64,000 nt of DNA from Enterobacter asburiae (GTDB lineage: Bacteria; Pseudomonadota; Gammaproteobacteria; Enterobacterales; Enterobacteriaceae), in contig JAAQVN010000001.1 of NCBI GenBank assembly GCA_011754535.1, positions 434,001 to 498,000 of the forward strand, given 5' to 3'. Positions 11,522 to 21,558 of the stretch are shown piece by piece. Below the pieces are notes generated by a model. That model was given only the letters and a program-made list of their open reading frames with translations. It made no database searches and was not told the origin of the DNA. Each line of letters starts with the position of its first letter. The stretch's first letter is position 1. A program made the translations under genes and the position numbers.

Positions 11522-11538
11522 CGTACAAAAGTTGTACG
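11522..11538. promoter_or_regulatory. Operator-like palindrome upstream of yjiH
   Basis: CGTACAA-AAG-TTGTACG is a perfect 7-bp inverted repeat with a 3-base centre, immediately upstream of the yjiH-yjiG-iadA operon. Its size and TTGTAC/GTACAA half-sites suit a dimeric repressor, for example of the GntR type. No such regulator gene is adjacent, so the partner is unknown. Confidence 0.5.
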
Positions 11539-11735
11539 TCGCAACACTAAAAACGATCGGGGGCTAAAACACGATATCCCAAAGGGCATTATCAGAATTC
11601 ATTTATGGTATCGGAGGAATAGCGTACGGAATCTGGCTCGCAGAAATGCGCGGGGATTTTTCTTTTAGTCATCTTTTAGGTATAAGATTTACACACGGAC
11701 AATTACTGTCCAGCTTATTGAAAACGAGGAATAAC

Positions 11736-12089
11736 ATGCGCGTAAAAGTCTGTGCAGGGATCGTAGGAGCAGCATTGCTGCTGGCGGGTTGTAGCTCCAG
11801 CAATGAACTGTCGGCAGCGGGCCAGGGCGTTCGCTTTGTGGAAGATAAGCCAGGCAGCGAATGCCAGCTGTTAGGTACGGCCACCGGTGAACAAAGTAAC
11901 TGGATGTCGGGTCAGCACGGTGAAGAAGGCGGCTCTATGCGCGGCGCGGCGAATGCCCTGCGTAACCAGGCTGCAGCTATGGGGGGGAACGTGATTTACG
12001 GCGTGAGCAGCCCGACGCAAGGAATGCTTTCCAGCTTCGTGCCGACGGCCAGCCAGATGAGCGGCCAGGTTTATAAGTGCCCGAACTGA
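11736..12089 (+). CDS. yjeI: YjeI, DUF4156 lipoprotein
   Basis: This is a predicted outer-membrane or periplasmic lipoprotein of 117 residues. The signal peptide ends in the lipobox LLAGC with Cys19 as the lipidated residue, followed by Ser-Ser-Ser-Asn. ATG 11736 has CGAGGA 6 bases upstream; the frame opens 30 codons earlier, but those would bury the signal peptide. Conserved features are HGEEGGSMRGAAN and a C-terminal YKCPN. The function is unknown. Confidence 0.92.
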   Translation: MRVKVCAGIVGAALLLAGCSSSNELSAAGQGVRFVEDKPGSECQLLGTATGEQSNWMSGQHGEEGGSMRGAANALRNQAAAMGGNVIYGVSSPTQGMLSSFVPTASQMSGQVYKCPN

Positions 12090-12125
12090 GTTTACTTGCT
12101 GATGGCGCTGCGCCCCACCTCGTAG

Positions 12126-12151
12126 GGCAGGTAAGCGTAGCGCCACCTGCC
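12126..12151. repeat. REP-like hairpin between yjeI and epmB
   Basis: The stem GGCAGGT/ACCTGCC encloses AAGCGTAGCGCC, the typical centre of Enterobacter REP elements. It is followed on plus by TTTTA. It separates convergent genes and could serve as the yjeI terminator. Confidence 0.6.
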
Positions 12152-12153
12152 TT

Positions 12154-13182
12154 TTAGCGCTGCCGCAGTTGCAAATCCAGCGGCGTCTTACTCGGCTCTC
12201 CGCCAATCTCGCGTGCCAGTTTCGGCACCATGTACCCTGAAACCAGCGTTAACAGCTCGCGCATAATCTGTCGGGCTTCCTCATCCGTCACCATGAAGTG
12301 TGCCGCACCCTGCACGCGATCCAGTACGTGCAGGTAATAGGGCATCACGCCTGCGTCAAACAAGGCGTTGCTGAGATCGGCCAGTGCGCGGGCATTATCG
12401 TTCACGCCGCGCAGGAGGACGCTTTGGTTGAGCAGAGTGACGCCCGCCTTACGCAGACGCGCCATCGCCGCGCGAAATTCATCGTCGATTTCGTTCGCGT
12501 GGTTGATATGGTTTACCAGCAGCACCTGCAGACGGGACTGCTCCAGGCGCGCAACCAGGCCGTCAGTGATACGTGCCGGAATGACAATCGGTAAACGGCT
12601 GTGAATGCGCAGACGTTTGATGTGCGGGATGGCTTCAAGCTGCGTCAAAAGCCAGTCCAGCTCATGATCTTTTGCCATCAGCGGGTCACCGCCGGAAAAA
12701 ATAATCTCATCCAGCTCTGGATGGGCGGCGATATAGTCCAGCGCAACCTGCCAGTTACGCTTATTTCCCTGGTTTTCGGCGTACGGGAAGTGCCGACGGA
12801 AGCAATAACGACAATTAACCGCGCAGCCGCCTTTTACCAGCAGCAGGGCGCGATTGAGATATTTGTGCAGTAAACCCGGCACCACGCTGTTCTGCTCTTC
12901 CAGCGGATCGGTGCTGTATCCCGGCGCTGTAATAAACTCATCCTGTGACGTAAGCGTTTGTTTTAATAAAGGATCGTCTGGATTGCCTTTTTCCATGCGC
13001 GCAACAAACGCGCGGGGAACGCGCAGGGCGAAAAGTCGCTTTGCCTCGCGGCCTGCAAGCAACTCCGGGTGCTGATCGAGGTCTAAAAGACGCAGCAATT
13101 CATCAGGACTAGTGATTACATCGGCAAGTTGCGATAACCAATCTTCTCTGGATGGGGTGTTTAGGGTTACAATATGCGCCAT
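12154..13182 (-). CDS. epmB: EpmB, EF-P lysine 2,3-aminomutase (radical SAM)
   Basis: EpmB converts (S)-alpha-lysine to (R)-beta-lysine, the group attached to Lys34 of elongation factor P by EpmA. The 342 residues match the E. coli enzyme exactly in length. The radical SAM cysteines are Cys120, Cys124 and Cys127 in [11 protein letters not shown], and a glycine-rich FSGGDPL segment follows. The C-terminal region is predicted to bind pyridoxal phosphate. The gene is divergent from efp with only 40 bp between the starts, so substrate and modifying enzyme are probably co-regulated. Confidence 0.97.
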   Translation of the reverse strand: MAHIVTLNTPSREDWLSQLADVITSPDELLRLLDLDQHPELLAGREAKRLFALRVPRAFVARMEKGNPDDPLLKQTLTSQDEFITAPGYSTDPLEEQNSVVPGLLHKYLNRALLLVKGGCAVNCRYCFRRHFPYAENQGNKRNWQVALDYIAAHPELDEIIFSGGDPLMAKDHELDWLLTQLEAIPHIKRLRIHSRLPIVIPARITDGLVARLEQSRLQVLLVNHINHANEIDDEFRAAMARLRKAGVTLLNQSVLLRGVNDNARALADLSNALFDAGVMPYYLHVLDRVQGAAHFMVTDEEARQIMRELLTLVSGYMVPKLAREIGGEPSKTPLDLQLRQR

Positions 13183-13222
13183 TTTGTGGCTTAGCTACCA
13201 GTTAACAAATTTAGAGGGCCTT

Positions 13223-13789
13223 ATGGCAACGTACTATAGCAACGATTTTCGTGCTGGTCTTAAAATCATGATGGACGGCGAACCGTACGCGGTTGAAGCC
13301 AGCGAATTCGTTAAACCAGGTAAAGGCCAGGCATTCGCACGCGTTAAGCTGCGCCGCCTGCTGACCGGTACCCGTGTTGAGAAAACCTTCAAATCTACTG
13401 ACTCCGCTGAAGGCGCTGATGTTGTCGATATGAACCTGACTTACCTGTACAACGACGGTGAGTTCTGGCACTTCATGAACAACGAAACGTTCGAGCAGCT
13501 GTCTGCTGACGCGAAAGCAATTGGCGATAACGCGAAGTGGTTGCTGGATCAGGCTGAGTGCATCGTGACCCTGTGGAACGGCCAGCCTATCGCTGTTACC
13601 CCACCAAACTTTGTTGAGCTGGAAATCGTTGAAACCGATCCAGGTCTGAAAGGTGATACCGCGGGTACTGGCGGCAAGCCAGCAACGCTCTCCACTGGCG
13701 CTGTGGTGAAAGTGCCACTGTTCGTTCAGATCGGTGAAGTGATCAAAGTGGATACTCGCTCCGGCGAATACGTATCCCGCGTGAAGTAA
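13223..13789 (+). CDS. efp: Elongation factor P
   Basis: EF-P rescues ribosomes stalled at consecutive prolines. The 188-residue protein has three beta-barrel domains. The modified Lys34 is in KPGKGQAF (residues 31-38). ATG 13223 is used, with AGAGGG upstream; frame extension into epmB is not coding. It is divergent from epmB, and the second modification enzyme EpmA is at 21869. EpmC is not in this window. A good terminator follows. Confidence 0.98.
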   Translation: MATYYSNDFRAGLKIMMDGEPYAVEASEFVKPGKGQAFARVKLRRLLTGTRVEKTFKSTDSAEGADVVDMNLTYLYNDGEFWHFMNNETFEQLSADAKAIGDNAKWLLDQAECIVTLWNGQPIAVTPPNFVELEIVETDPGLKGDTAGTGGKPATLSTGAVVKVPLFVQIGEVIKVDTRSGEYVSRVK

Positions 13790-13805
13790 TTTACGTCATG
13801 ATTCG

Positions 13806-13834
13806 AGGCGCAGCGCCCGCTGCGCCTGATTTTT
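13806..13834 (+). terminator. Rho-independent terminator of efp
   Basis: The stem AGGCGCAG/CTGCGCCT (13806-13813 and 13820-13827) has a 6-base loop and is followed by GATTTTT. Confidence 0.85.
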
Positions 13835-13844
13835 GCAGGCAGGG

Positions 13845-13979
13845 ATGATGAAACGTACCGTTAAAATTCTGCTTCTGTTAGCGCTCTCCAGCGTACTGCT
13901 TTCCGGCTGTAACACCGCGCGTGGCATGGGGGAAGATATCCAGGACCTTGGACATATCATTTCCCACGCAGCCAGCTAG
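13845..13979 (+). CDS. ecnA: EcnA, entericidin A lipoprotein
   Basis: The 44-residue product MMKRTVKILL... has a lipobox (LLSGC, Cys22) and the entericidin signature CNTARGMGEDIQ. Entericidin A is described as antidote to the bacteriolytic EcnB. The start is ATG 13845 or the adjacent ATG 13848, with CAGGG just upstream. It precedes ecnB by about 110 bp; a short hairpin CCGTC-AACC-GACGG (14013-14026) between them may attenuate. Confidence 0.92.
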   Translation: MMKRTVKILLLLALSSVLLSGCNTARGMGEDIQDLGHIISHAAS

Positions 13980-14049
13980 GCTCGTCTAATTTTCCTAAAA
14001 ATGCTTCCTTTTCCGTCAACCGACGGGATCTTGTCTATTCTTAAGTTGC

Positions 14050-14055
14050 TATACA
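14050..14055 (+). promoter_or_regulatory. Probable extended -10 promoter of ecnB
   Basis: GCTATACAC matches the extended -10 form favoured by sigma-S, 33 bases upstream of the ecnB ATG. No -35 box has proper spacing. E. coli ecnB is reported to be sigma-S dependent, which agrees. Confidence 0.4.
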
Positions 14056-14087
14056 CAAAACAACTTTGGCTATAAAAGGAAGATATT

Positions 14088-14234
14088 ATGGTTAAGAAGA
14101 CAATTGCAGCGATCTTTTCAGTCCTGGTACTTTCTTCAGTGTTAACGGCCTGTAATACCACGCGCGGCGTCGGTCAGGATATTTCTGAAGGCGGTAGCGC
14201 GATCTCTGGTGCGGCAACGAAAGCTCAGCAGTAA
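14088..14234 (+). CDS. ecnB: EcnB, entericidin B bacteriolytic lipoprotein
   Basis: The 48-residue lipoprotein starts [17 protein letters not shown], with lipobox LTACN (Cys22), then [13 protein letters not shown] and an Ala/Gln-rich tail AATKAQQ. It has the length of E. coli EcnB, which promotes lysis in stationary phase in opposition to EcnA. AAGGAAG lies 6 bases before the ATG. The LuxR-type gene ecnR lies downstream on the other strand. Confidence 0.94.
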   Translation: MVKKTIAAIFSVLVLSSVLTACNTTRGVGQDISEGGSAISGAATKAQQ

Positions 14235-14271
14235 TGAACACACGGTACGGGACCGAATGGGTTTCGTACCG

Positions 14272-14871
14272 TCAGCTTTCTGACTCCTGCAAGGATAAAA
14301 AGGGTGAAAAGCGCGTATCCATATGCAGTTTCATGCGGATATTTCGTTTATAGGTATAAACCGTTTTGCCATTGATACTCAGGTGAGCAGCAATTTTTTG
14401 ATTGCTCGCGCCGTCCATCCACAATGTCAGCACTTTCTCTTCCTGTCGGGTTAGCAAGGGAGCGGCCACAGTAGGTCTGTGCGTGCTTGCGCCCGAGATT
14501 AACGCGTCATTAATAACCGCCGCGAGTTCCTCAAGACGGGCATTTTTCATCAGCGAAGACCAGACCGGGAAGTTCTCCAGCCAGGCCGTCATGTCCCTGT
14601 CCTCTCCTGATTGCAGCATAATAAAGGGTAACTTTTCGCTGGCGTTCAGCAAGGACGAGAATTGCTGAAAATGGTGAATATCCTGGCGGAAACCATGCAG
14701 GTCAGCGATAACCAGCGCGGGTTTCCATTGCAGAATGTGTTCTCTGGCAAGGAAGAGATTGTTCAGCCCGGTCACAACGTAGTGCCCCGGGAACAAACCG
14801 GAATGATTGAGCCATGCTTCGAACCCGGTACGGGTGAAGTGACAACGGTCAATCAAAAGAATTTTGAACAT
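14272..14871 (-). CDS. ecnR: EcnR-like LuxR-family transcriptional regulator
   Basis: The 199-residue protein has a receiver-like N-terminal half without an obvious complete phosphorylation site. Its C-terminal LuxR helix-turn-helix runs from about residue 136 (LTRQEEKVLTLWMDGASN) to 185, including INGKTVYTYKRNI. In Citrobacter freundii a gene at this position between ecnB and sugE is called ecnR; the name here rests on position and type. It is convergent with ecnAB. No strong Shine-Dalgarno precedes ATG 14871. E. coli K-12 lacks an equivalent here. Confidence 0.75.
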   Translation of the reverse strand: MFKILLIDRCHFTRTGFEAWLNHSGLFPGHYVVTGLNNLFLAREHILQWKPALVIADLHGFRQDIHHFQQFSSLLNASEKLPFIMLQSGEDRDMTAWLENFPVWSSLMKNARLEELAAVINDALISGASTHRPTVAAPLLTRQEEKVLTLWMDGASNQKIAAHLSINGKTVYTYKRNIRMKLHMDTRFSPFLSLQESES

Positions 14872-15058
14872 ATTTTATTCGCAATCGGCTAGTGGTTTGG
14901 CTTCCTGCCATCAGAAAGCACATCATCATAGAGAAGTCCGATGAGTAATAAATGCCTGAACTCCGCGCCTTACTGCGGCTATTTCTGGGCTTAACGCGAT
15001 CAGCAGAAATTGATTGAAAAAAAATCGCACACTAACCAAAATATGGGGTGTTATCTGC

Positions 15059-15123
15059 CTTGCGGGACGACCCGTAAGCGCTTCCTTCATCGGGGACGGC
15101 CCCAACTTTTTTAAGTTAAGGAG
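15059..15123 (+). ncRNA. Guanidine-II (mini-ykkC) riboswitch upstream of sugE/gdx
   Basis: Two small hairpins have the diagnostic ACGR loops: CGGG-ACGA-CCCG (15063-15074, stem extendable to 15059-15078) and GGGG-ACGG-CCCC (15092-15103). The linker contains CTTCCTT (15081-15087), complementary to the ribosome-binding AAGGAG at 15118-15123. Without guanidine the linker could therefore mask the start site, and ligand-stabilised hairpins would free it. This is the known architecture of the class, and the downstream gene is its usual target. Confidence 0.93.
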
Positions 15124-15129
15124 CCTGAT

Positions 15130-15447
15130 ATGTCCTGGATTATTCTTTTGATTGCTGGCCTGCTCGAAGTGGTGTGGGCGATTGGCCTCAAGTACACGCA
15201 CGGATTTACCCGCCTGACGCCCAGCGTCATTACCGTTACTGCGATGATCGTGAGTATTGTTCTGCTCTCGTGGGCGATGCGTTCCCTGCCGGTGGGAACG
15301 GCCTACGCCGTCTGGACGGGGATCGGTGCCGTAGGCGCGGCGATTACCGGCATTTTGCTGCTGGGTGAGTCAGCGAGCCTGGCGCGCATTGCCAGCCTCG
15401 CTCTGATTGTGGCCGGTATCATTGGACTGAAGCTCAGCACCCATTAA
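15130..15447 (+). CDS. sugE: SugE/Gdx, SMR-family guanidinium exporter
   Basis: This 105-residue small multidrug-resistance protein has four transmembrane helices. Glu13 in [11 protein letters not shown] is the proton/substrate-coupling residue of SMR proteins. The Gdx subfamily exchanges guanidinium for protons and gives quaternary ammonium resistance when overexpressed. The riboswitch directly upstream supports the guanidinium role. Its TAA stop overlaps the blc stop through a shared TTAA. Confidence 0.95.
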   Translation: MSWIILLIAGLLEVVWAIGLKYTHGFTRLTPSVITVTAMIVSIVLLSWAMRSLPVGTAYAVWTGIGAVGAAITGILLLGESASLARIASLALIVAGIIGLKLSTH

Positions 15448-15974
15448 TGGGGCTGTTTTACCCAGATGAGTTTCGATACATCAAACCCCTGCCGGGTCGC
15501 GACGTCCAGCATCTGCTGTTTCATTTCTGACGAAATAGTTGGTGTGCGGGAAAGTATCCACAGATAGTCGCGATCCGGCCCGCAGACCAGCGCGTGACGG
15601 TACTCTCTGTCGAGCGCTATTACGTTATAGCCGCCATAAAACGGGCCGAAGAAAGAGACTTTGAGCGCGGCCCGTCGCGGGTCGCCAGTGAAGTAGGCTT
15701 TCCCAACCGACTGCTGCCACATCTCTCGATCGGGATTATAACCCCGGTTGATCACCTGAATACCGCCATCATCCATCAGGCTGTAATGTGCCGTGACCTT
15801 CTCCAGGCCTTGCTCAAACCGGTGATCGAGGCGTGCGATTTCGTACCATGTTCCAAGGAAGCGTTGTGCATCAAAAGGCGTGACGACGGTGACGCCAGGC
15901 GGTGGGGTAGGGGAACTGCAGGCAACAACTAAAAACGCGGCCGTCACCGCGGCGATAACAGGCAGAATGCGCAT
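15444..15974 (-). CDS. blc: Blc, bacterial outer-membrane lipocalin
   Basis: The 176-residue lipoprotein has the lipobox LVVAC (Cys19). The lipocalin signature [14 protein letters not shown] lies near residues 46-59, and [12 protein letters not shown] marks the second structurally conserved region. It binds lysophospholipids and fatty acids and is typically induced in stationary phase. It is convergent with sugE, with overlapping stop codons, and lies upstream of no other minus-strand gene of its own operon. Confidence 0.95.
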   Translation of the reverse strand: MRILPVIAAVTAAFLVVACSSPTPPPGVTVVTPFDAQRFLGTWYEIARLDHRFEQGLEKVTAHYSLMDDGGIQVINRGYNPDREMWQQSVGKAYFTGDPRRAALKVSFFGPFYGGYNVIALDREYRHALVCGPDRDYLWILSRTPTISSEMKQQMLDVATRQGFDVSKLIWVKQPH

Positions 15975-16048
15975 AGGAGTTTCCTTACTGTTTTTTGTTA
16001 AGTGTAGATGACAGCAGGAAAAAAGCGGAGCAATGTGCGGGATGTTTC

Positions 16049-16075
16049 GCCGGGTAAGCGTTAGCGCTACCCGGC
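16049..16075. repeat. REP-like palindrome between blc and ampC
   Basis: GCCGGGTA/TACCCGGC stems enclose AGCGTTAGCGC. It lies 7 bases beyond the ampC stop. No T run follows on the minus strand, so it is listed as a repeat rather than a terminator. Confidence 0.65.
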
Positions 16076-16081
16076 AATGTT

Positions 16082-17230
<1,149 letters not shown>

Positions 17231-17269
17231 TTATCTTCCGTAATAGCAGGTCAAGGGAGTGTCCGGGCC

Positions 17270-17345
17270 CGACAGACCGCTGTAGTCTGTTGGATTTGAC
17301 TATGGCTGACAAACGGTTAAATTTAGCATGAGCTGTTAATTTTTC
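17270..17345. promoter_or_regulatory. ampR-ampC intergenic control region with AmpR site
   Basis: The 132-bp divergent region contains GATTTGACTATGGCTGACAA and AACGGTTAAATTTAGC, the sequence known to bind AmpR in Enterobacter and Citrobacter. It carries LysR-type T-N11-A spacing. AmpR is expected both to repress its own gene and to activate ampC when muropeptides accumulate. Confidence 0.7.
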
Positions 17346-17359
17346 TAACGGATGGAACG

Positions 17360-18235
17360 ATGACCCGCAGCTATCTCCCGCTTAATTCGCTTCGCGCCTT
17401 CGAAGCGGCCGCCCGGCACCTCAGTTTTACGCATGCCGCGATAGAGCTGAATGTCACCCATTCAGCCATCAGCCAGCATGTTAAGGCGCTGGAACAGCAT
17501 CTGAATTGTCAGCTGTTTGTCCGCGTTTCGCGCGGCCTGATGCTGACCACGGAGGGGGAAAATCTGCTGCCGGTGCTGAATGATTCATTCGATCGTATCG
17601 CCGGAATGCTGGATCGCTTTGCCAGCCAGCGCGCCCAGGAGAAGCTAAAAATCGGCGTGGTTGGGACTTTTGCTACGGGTGTTTTATTCTCTCAGCTCGC
17701 AGACTTTCGCCGCTGTTATCCGCATATCGATCTCCATCTTTCCACCCATAACAACCGCGTCGATCCGGCGGCTGAAGGGCTTGATTATACGATCCGCTAC
17801 GGCGGTGGAGCGTGGCACGGCACCGAGGCGCACTTCCTATGCCCCGCACCGCTGGCGCCGCTTTGCTCGCCCGAAATCGCCGCCGTGCTCCACTCTCCGA
17901 CCGACATCCTGAAGTTTACCCTGCTGCGCTCTTACCGACGCGACGAATGGTCGGCATGGATGCAGGCGGCAGGCGAGCATCCTCCCTCGCCAACGCACCG
18001 GGTGATGGTATTTGATTCGTCTGTCACCATGCTGGAAGCCGCGCAGGCAGGTATGGGCATTGCCATTGCGCCTGTCGATATGTTTACCCATTTGCTGAAC
18101 AGCGAGCGTATTGTGCAGCCGTTTACAACGCAAATTGATCTGGGCAGTTACTGGCTAACGAGACTGCAGTCGCGGGCTGAAACGTCCGCAATGCGTGAAT
18201 TTGCCCAGTGGCTGGTGGGAAAGATGAAGAAATAA
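17360..18235 (+). CDS. ampR: AmpR, LysR-type regulator of ampC
   Basis: AmpR senses cell-wall muropeptides: UDP-MurNAc-peptides hold it as a repressor and anhydro-muropeptides convert it to an activator. The 291-residue protein has an N-terminal winged helix (THSAISQHVKALE, residues 33-45) and an effector domain. Positions known to cause constitutive ampC expression when mutated are wild type here: Arg86, Gly102 and Asp135. The strain should therefore be inducible rather than derepressed through AmpR. The gene stops 30 bp before frdD on the opposite strand. Confidence 0.95.
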   Translation: MTRSYLPLNSLRAFEAAARHLSFTHAAIELNVTHSAISQHVKALEQHLNCQLFVRVSRGLMLTTEGENLLPVLNDSFDRIAGMLDRFASQRAQEKLKIGVVGTFATGVLFSQLADFRRCYPHIDLHLSTHNNRVDPAAEGLDYTIRYGGGAWHGTEAHFLCPAPLAPLCSPEIAAVLHSPTDILKFTLLRSYRRDEWSAWMQAAGEHPPSPTHRVMVFDSSVTMLEAAQAGMGIAIAPVDMFTHLLNSERIVQPFTTQIDLGSYWLTRLQSRAETSAMREFAQWLVGKMKK

Positions 18236-18264
18236 AAGGCCCGCCGGATGGCGGGCCAGAAGCG

Positions 18265-18624
18265 TCAGATAGTGACAACCGCAATCAGTGTCACCACGGT
18301 CAGGATGGTTGCCAGCCCGTAGAATACCCATTTACCGCTCGGCACATGGATTTTCAGGTCATGCATCGCATGGTGAATACGGTGCAGACCGCACCACAAT
18401 GGCAGGACGATCATCAGGAAGATGAACACGCGGCCAATAAAGCTGCCCGCAAACGCCAGCACGCGCTCGTAGCTCAGCGCATCGCCCGGGAACAGCCCCA
18501 GCGGCAGCATAATGCCGACCAGCAGGATGATAACCGGGGCGATGATGGCACTCCACATGCCGCCTGCGCCAAACAGGCCCCAGAAGACCGGCTCGTCTGA
18601 ACGTTTTGGATTTGGATTGATCAC
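18265..18624 (-). CDS. frdD: FrdD, fumarate reductase membrane anchor subunit D
   Basis: This 119-residue inner-membrane subunit has three helices and, with FrdC, anchors FrdAB and forms the menaquinol site. GTG 18624 is chosen: AAGGAG lies 9 bases upstream and the length equals E. coli FrdD. The frame opens ten codons earlier inside the frdC end region. Conserved [17 protein letters not shown] at the N-terminus supports identity. It is the last gene of frdABCD. Confidence 0.96.
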   Translation of the reverse strand: MINPNPKRSDEPVFWGLFGAGGMWSAIIAPVIILLVGIMLPLGLFPGDALSYERVLAFAGSFIGRVFIFLMIVLPLWCGLHRIHHAMHDLKIHVPSGKWVFYGLATILTVVTLIAVVTI

Positions 18625-18634
18625 AGTAGTCTCC

Positions 18635-19030
18635 TTACCAGAACAGTGCGACAAACAGAATGACCACAGTGACCAGGATCGTCACTGCCCACAGCCCTTT
18701 AATGACTGGCTCCGGCCCCATTTTTTCGTCTTTTATGATGATATTCGCCGCTTTTGGCGCCAGTTCAAACCAGGTTTTGGTATGAAGCAGCGCCGCCGCG
18801 AGCGCGATCAGGTTCAGAACTACGATAATTGGGTTTTGCAGGAACCCCACAAAGCTGGCCCAGGTTTCCGGCCCGTGTTTGAGGGCGAAAACGCCGTACA
18901 TCAGCTCAAGGCTGAACCAGACCGCCGGTACCGCCGTGCCTTCACGCAGCATATAGAAGCGATAAAACGGCAGGTTTTTCCACCAGGTGGACGGCACTGG
19001 CCGCACGTAGGCTTTGCGTTTAGTCGTCAT
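18635..19030 (-). CDS. frdC: FrdC, fumarate reductase membrane anchor subunit C
   Basis: FrdC is a 131-residue, three-helix inner-membrane subunit with the same length as in E. coli. It has N-terminal [14 protein letters not shown] and Glu29 (REGTAVP), which is implicated in quinol oxidation. It lies 10 bases after frdB and 10 bases before frdD in a tight operon. Confidence 0.97.
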   Translation of the reverse strand: MTTKRKAYVRPVPSTWWKNLPFYRFYMLREGTAVPAVWFSLELMYGVFALKHGPETWASFVGFLQNPIIVVLNLIALAAALLHTKTWFELAPKAANIIIKDEKMGPEPVIKGLWAVTILVTVVILFVALFW

Positions 19031-19040
19031 TATGCACTCC

Positions 19041-19775
19041 TTAGCGTGGTTTCAGGGTAGCGATAAGAAAGTCTTTCGAGCTTTCCACTTTACCCTGTTG
19101 AATGGCGGCGGCCGGGTCGACGTGCTTTGGACAGACTTCGGAGCAGTAGCCCACAAAGGTACAGGTCCAGACGCCGTTCTGGCCGTTAAGCTGCGCCATA
19201 CGTTCTTTTTTACCGTGGTCGCGGCTGTCTTCGTTATAGCGGTGCGCCAGGGTAATGGCGGCCGGGCCGATGAACTCCGGGTTCAGGCCAAACTGTGGAC
19301 AGGCGGCGTAGCACAGGCCGCAGTTGATGCAGCCAGAGAACTGATGGTATTTCGCCATCTGCGCCGGCGTCTGGGTGTTCGGACCCTGGTCCGGCGTGCG
19401 TGGGTTGCCGATGATGTACGGCTTAATCGCTTCCAGACTTTCGATAAAGTGGGTCATATCGACCACCAGATCACGCTCGATCGGGAAGTTGCCCAGCGCT
19501 TCAACCTTGATGCCCTTAGTGTAATCGCGCAGGAAGGTTTTACACGCCAGCTTCGGTACCTTGTTGACCATCATGCCGCAGGAGCCACAGATCGCCATGC
19601 GGCAGGACCAGCGGTAGCTCAGGTCCGGCGCCAGGTTGTCTTTGATATAGCCGAGCGCATCCAGCAGGGAGGTTTGCTCGTCATAGGGCACTTCATAGAA
19701 AGCGCTGTGGGGGGCGGTATCCACTTCCGGGTTGTAGCGCACCACTTCAACTTTCAGTTTTTGCATCTCAGCCAT
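19041..19775 (-). CDS. frdB: FrdB, fumarate reductase iron-sulfur subunit
   Basis: The 244-residue subunit passes electrons from menaquinol to FrdA through three clusters. Cysteines 58, 63, 66 and 78 form the [2Fe-2S] site. Cysteines 149, 152, 155 and 159, with 205, 211 and 215, hold the [4Fe-4S] and [3Fe-4S] clusters. The start overlaps the frdA stop by 8 bp. Confidence 0.98.
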   Translation of the reverse strand: MAEMQKLKVEVVRYNPEVDTAPHSAFYEVPYDEQTSLLDALGYIKDNLAPDLSYRWSCRMAICGSCGMMVNKVPKLACKTFLRDYTKGIKVEALGNFPIERDLVVDMTHFIESLEAIKPYIIGNPRTPDQGPNTQTPAQMAKYHQFSGCINCGLCYAACPQFGLNPEFIGPAAITLAHRYNEDSRDHGKKERMAQLNGQNGVWTCTFVGYCSEVCPKHVDPAAAIQQGKVESSKDFLIATLKPR

Positions 19776-21558
19776 TCGCCTTCTCCTTCTTCTCGGCGGC
19801 TTCTGCTTCTGCGCCGTACACGCGTTTAGCCGGTGGCAGCGTGGTGATTTTCACGTCGCTGTAATCCAGACGCGTGGTGCCATCCGCATCGCGCCAGGCG
19901 AGAGTGTGTTTCAGGAAATTGACGTCGTCACGTTCGGTACAGCCTTCGTCCAGACGCTGGTGTGCGCCGCGAGACTCTTTACGCGCCAGCGCAGAGTGCG
20001 CCATACATTCTGCGACGTTCAGGCCGTGGCCCAGCTCAATGGTATAGAGCAGGTCGGTATTGAAGACGCTGGAGGTGTCGGTGATGCGCACGCGCTTGAA
20101 GCGCTCCTGCAGTTCCGCCAGCTTGTCGACGGTTTTCTGCATCAGTTCCGGCGTACGGTAGATACCGCAGCCTTCTTCCATCGACAGGCCCATCTCGTCG
20201 CGGATCTTCGACCAGTTCTCGTTACCTTCCTGGTTCACCAGATCCTTCAGGCGTTTTTCAACGTCTGTGACCTGCGCATCCAGCGCCGCGCCGTTTGCTT
20301 CGCCTGCGGTCGCCGCACGCTCCATCGCACGCTCGCCCGCCATGCGGCCAAAGACGACCAGCTCTGCCAGCGAGTTAGAGCCCAGGCGGTTGGCGCCGTG
20401 CAGGCCGACGGAGGAACACTCGCCTACGGCGAACAGCCCTTTAATGCGGGTTTCACACTGTTGGTCGGTTTCAATCCCGCCCATGGTGTAGTGCGCGGTT
20501 GGGCGTACCGGAATCGGCTCTTTCACCGGATCGACGCCGACGTAAGCTTTCGCCAGTTCGCAGATGAACGGCAGACGCTCCAGCAGTTTCTTCTCGCCCA
20601 GGTGACGCAGATCGAGATAGACCACGTCGCCGCGCGGCGTGGAGATGGTGTTGCCCTTGCGCCACTCGTGCCAGAAGGCCTGAGAGACTTTGTCGCGCGG
20701 GCCGAGTTCCATGTATTTGTTCTTCGGCTCGCCGAGAGGGGTTTCCGGGCCCATGCCGTAATCCTGCAGATAGCGGTAGCCGTTTTTGTTGACCAGGATA
20801 CCGCCTTCGCCGCGGCAGCCTTCCGTCATCAGAATGCCCGAGCCTGGCAGACCGGTTGGGTGATACTGTACAAACTCCATATCGCGCAGCGGCACGCCGT
20901 GGCTCAGCGCCATGCCCATGCCGTCACCGGTGACGATGCCGCCGTTGGTGTTGTAGCGATAGACGCGTCCCGCACCGCCCGTTGCCATCACCACCGCATT
21001 GGCACGGATCTGGACGAGGGTGCCTTCCATCATGTTCATCGCCACCAGGCCACGTGCATGACCGTCGTCGACCAGAATGTCGAGGACGAAATGTTCATCA
21101 AAGCGCTGGATTTGTGGGAACTGAAGAGAGGTCTGGAACAGGGTGTGCAGCATGTGGAAGCCGGTCTTATCAGCGGCGAACCAGGTACGTTCGATTTTCA
21201 TCCCCCCGAAGCGACGAACGTTGACGCTGCCGTCCGGACGGCGGCTCCACGGACATCCCCACTGTTCAAGCTGGGTCATTTCAGTTGGACAATGGTGTAC
21301 GAAGTAGTCAACGACATCCTGTTCGCAAAGCCAGTCGCCCCCTGCAACCGTGTCGTGGAAATGGTATTCGAAGCTGTCATGATCCTGCGCAACGGCGGCG
21401 GACCCTCCTTCTGCTGCCACCGTGTGGCTGCGCATTGGATAGACTTTTGAAATCAATGCGATTTTAGCGTCAGGATTAGCTTGTGCTGCAGCAATCGCAG
21501 CACGTAATCCAGCCCCGCCAGCGCCTATTACGGCAAGATCGGCTTGAAAAGTTTGCAC
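19768..21558 (-). CDS. frdA: FrdA, fumarate reductase flavoprotein subunit
   Basis: FrdA reduces fumarate to succinate on the cytoplasmic membrane face as the terminal step of fumarate respiration. The product is 596 residues from GTG 21558 ([17 protein letters not shown]), with GGAGG 7 bases upstream; E. coli FrdA also begins at this position. His45 ([10 protein letters not shown]) carries covalent FAD, and the catalytic HPTGLPGSG segment is present. The C-terminal tail is slightly shorter than in E. coli. A likely FNR-dependent promoter lies about 100 bp upstream. Confidence 0.97.
   Translation of the reverse strand: MQTFQADLAVIGAGGAGLRAAIAAAQANPDAKIALISKVYPMRSHTVAAEGGSAAVAQDHDSFEYHFHDTVAGGDWLCEQDVVDYFVHHCPTEMTQLEQWGCPWSRRPDGSVNVRRFGGMKIERTWFAADKTGFHMLHTLFQTSLQFPQIQRFDEHFVLDILVDDGHARGLVAMNMMEGTLVQIRANAVVMATGGAGRVYRYNTNGGIVTGDGMGMALSHGVPLRDMEFVQYHPTGLPGSGILMTEGCRGEGGILVNKNGYRYLQDYGMGPETPLGEPKNKYMELGPRDKVSQAFWHEWRKGNTISTPRGDVVYLDLRHLGEKKLLERLPFICELAKAYVGVDPVKEPIPVRPTAHYTMGGIETDQQCETRIKGLFAVGECSSVGLHGANRLGSNSLAELVVFGRMAGERAMERAATAGEANGAALDAQVTDVEKRLKDLVNQEGNENWSKIRDEMGLSMEEGCGIYRTPELMQKTVDKLAELQERFKRVRITDTSSVFNTDLLYTIELGHGLNVAECMAHSALARKESRGAHQRLDEGCTERDDVNFLKHTLAWRDADGTTRLDYSDVKITTLPPAKRVYGAEAEAAEKKEKANG

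Noticed and set aside
13112..13222. An N-terminal extension of EF-P into the divergent epmB gene
   Set aside because: The extra codons are antisense to epmB. ATG 13223 has a ribosome-binding site and gives the universal EF-P length.
14926..15201. A 91-codon minus-strand frame upstream of sugE
   Set aside because: It runs through the guanidine-II riboswitch and sugE start on the opposite strand and has no ribosome-binding site or homologous family.
19906..21450. A 514-codon plus-strand frame opposite frdA
   Set aside because: It is an antisense shadow of the GC-rich frdA codons with no start signal or known family.
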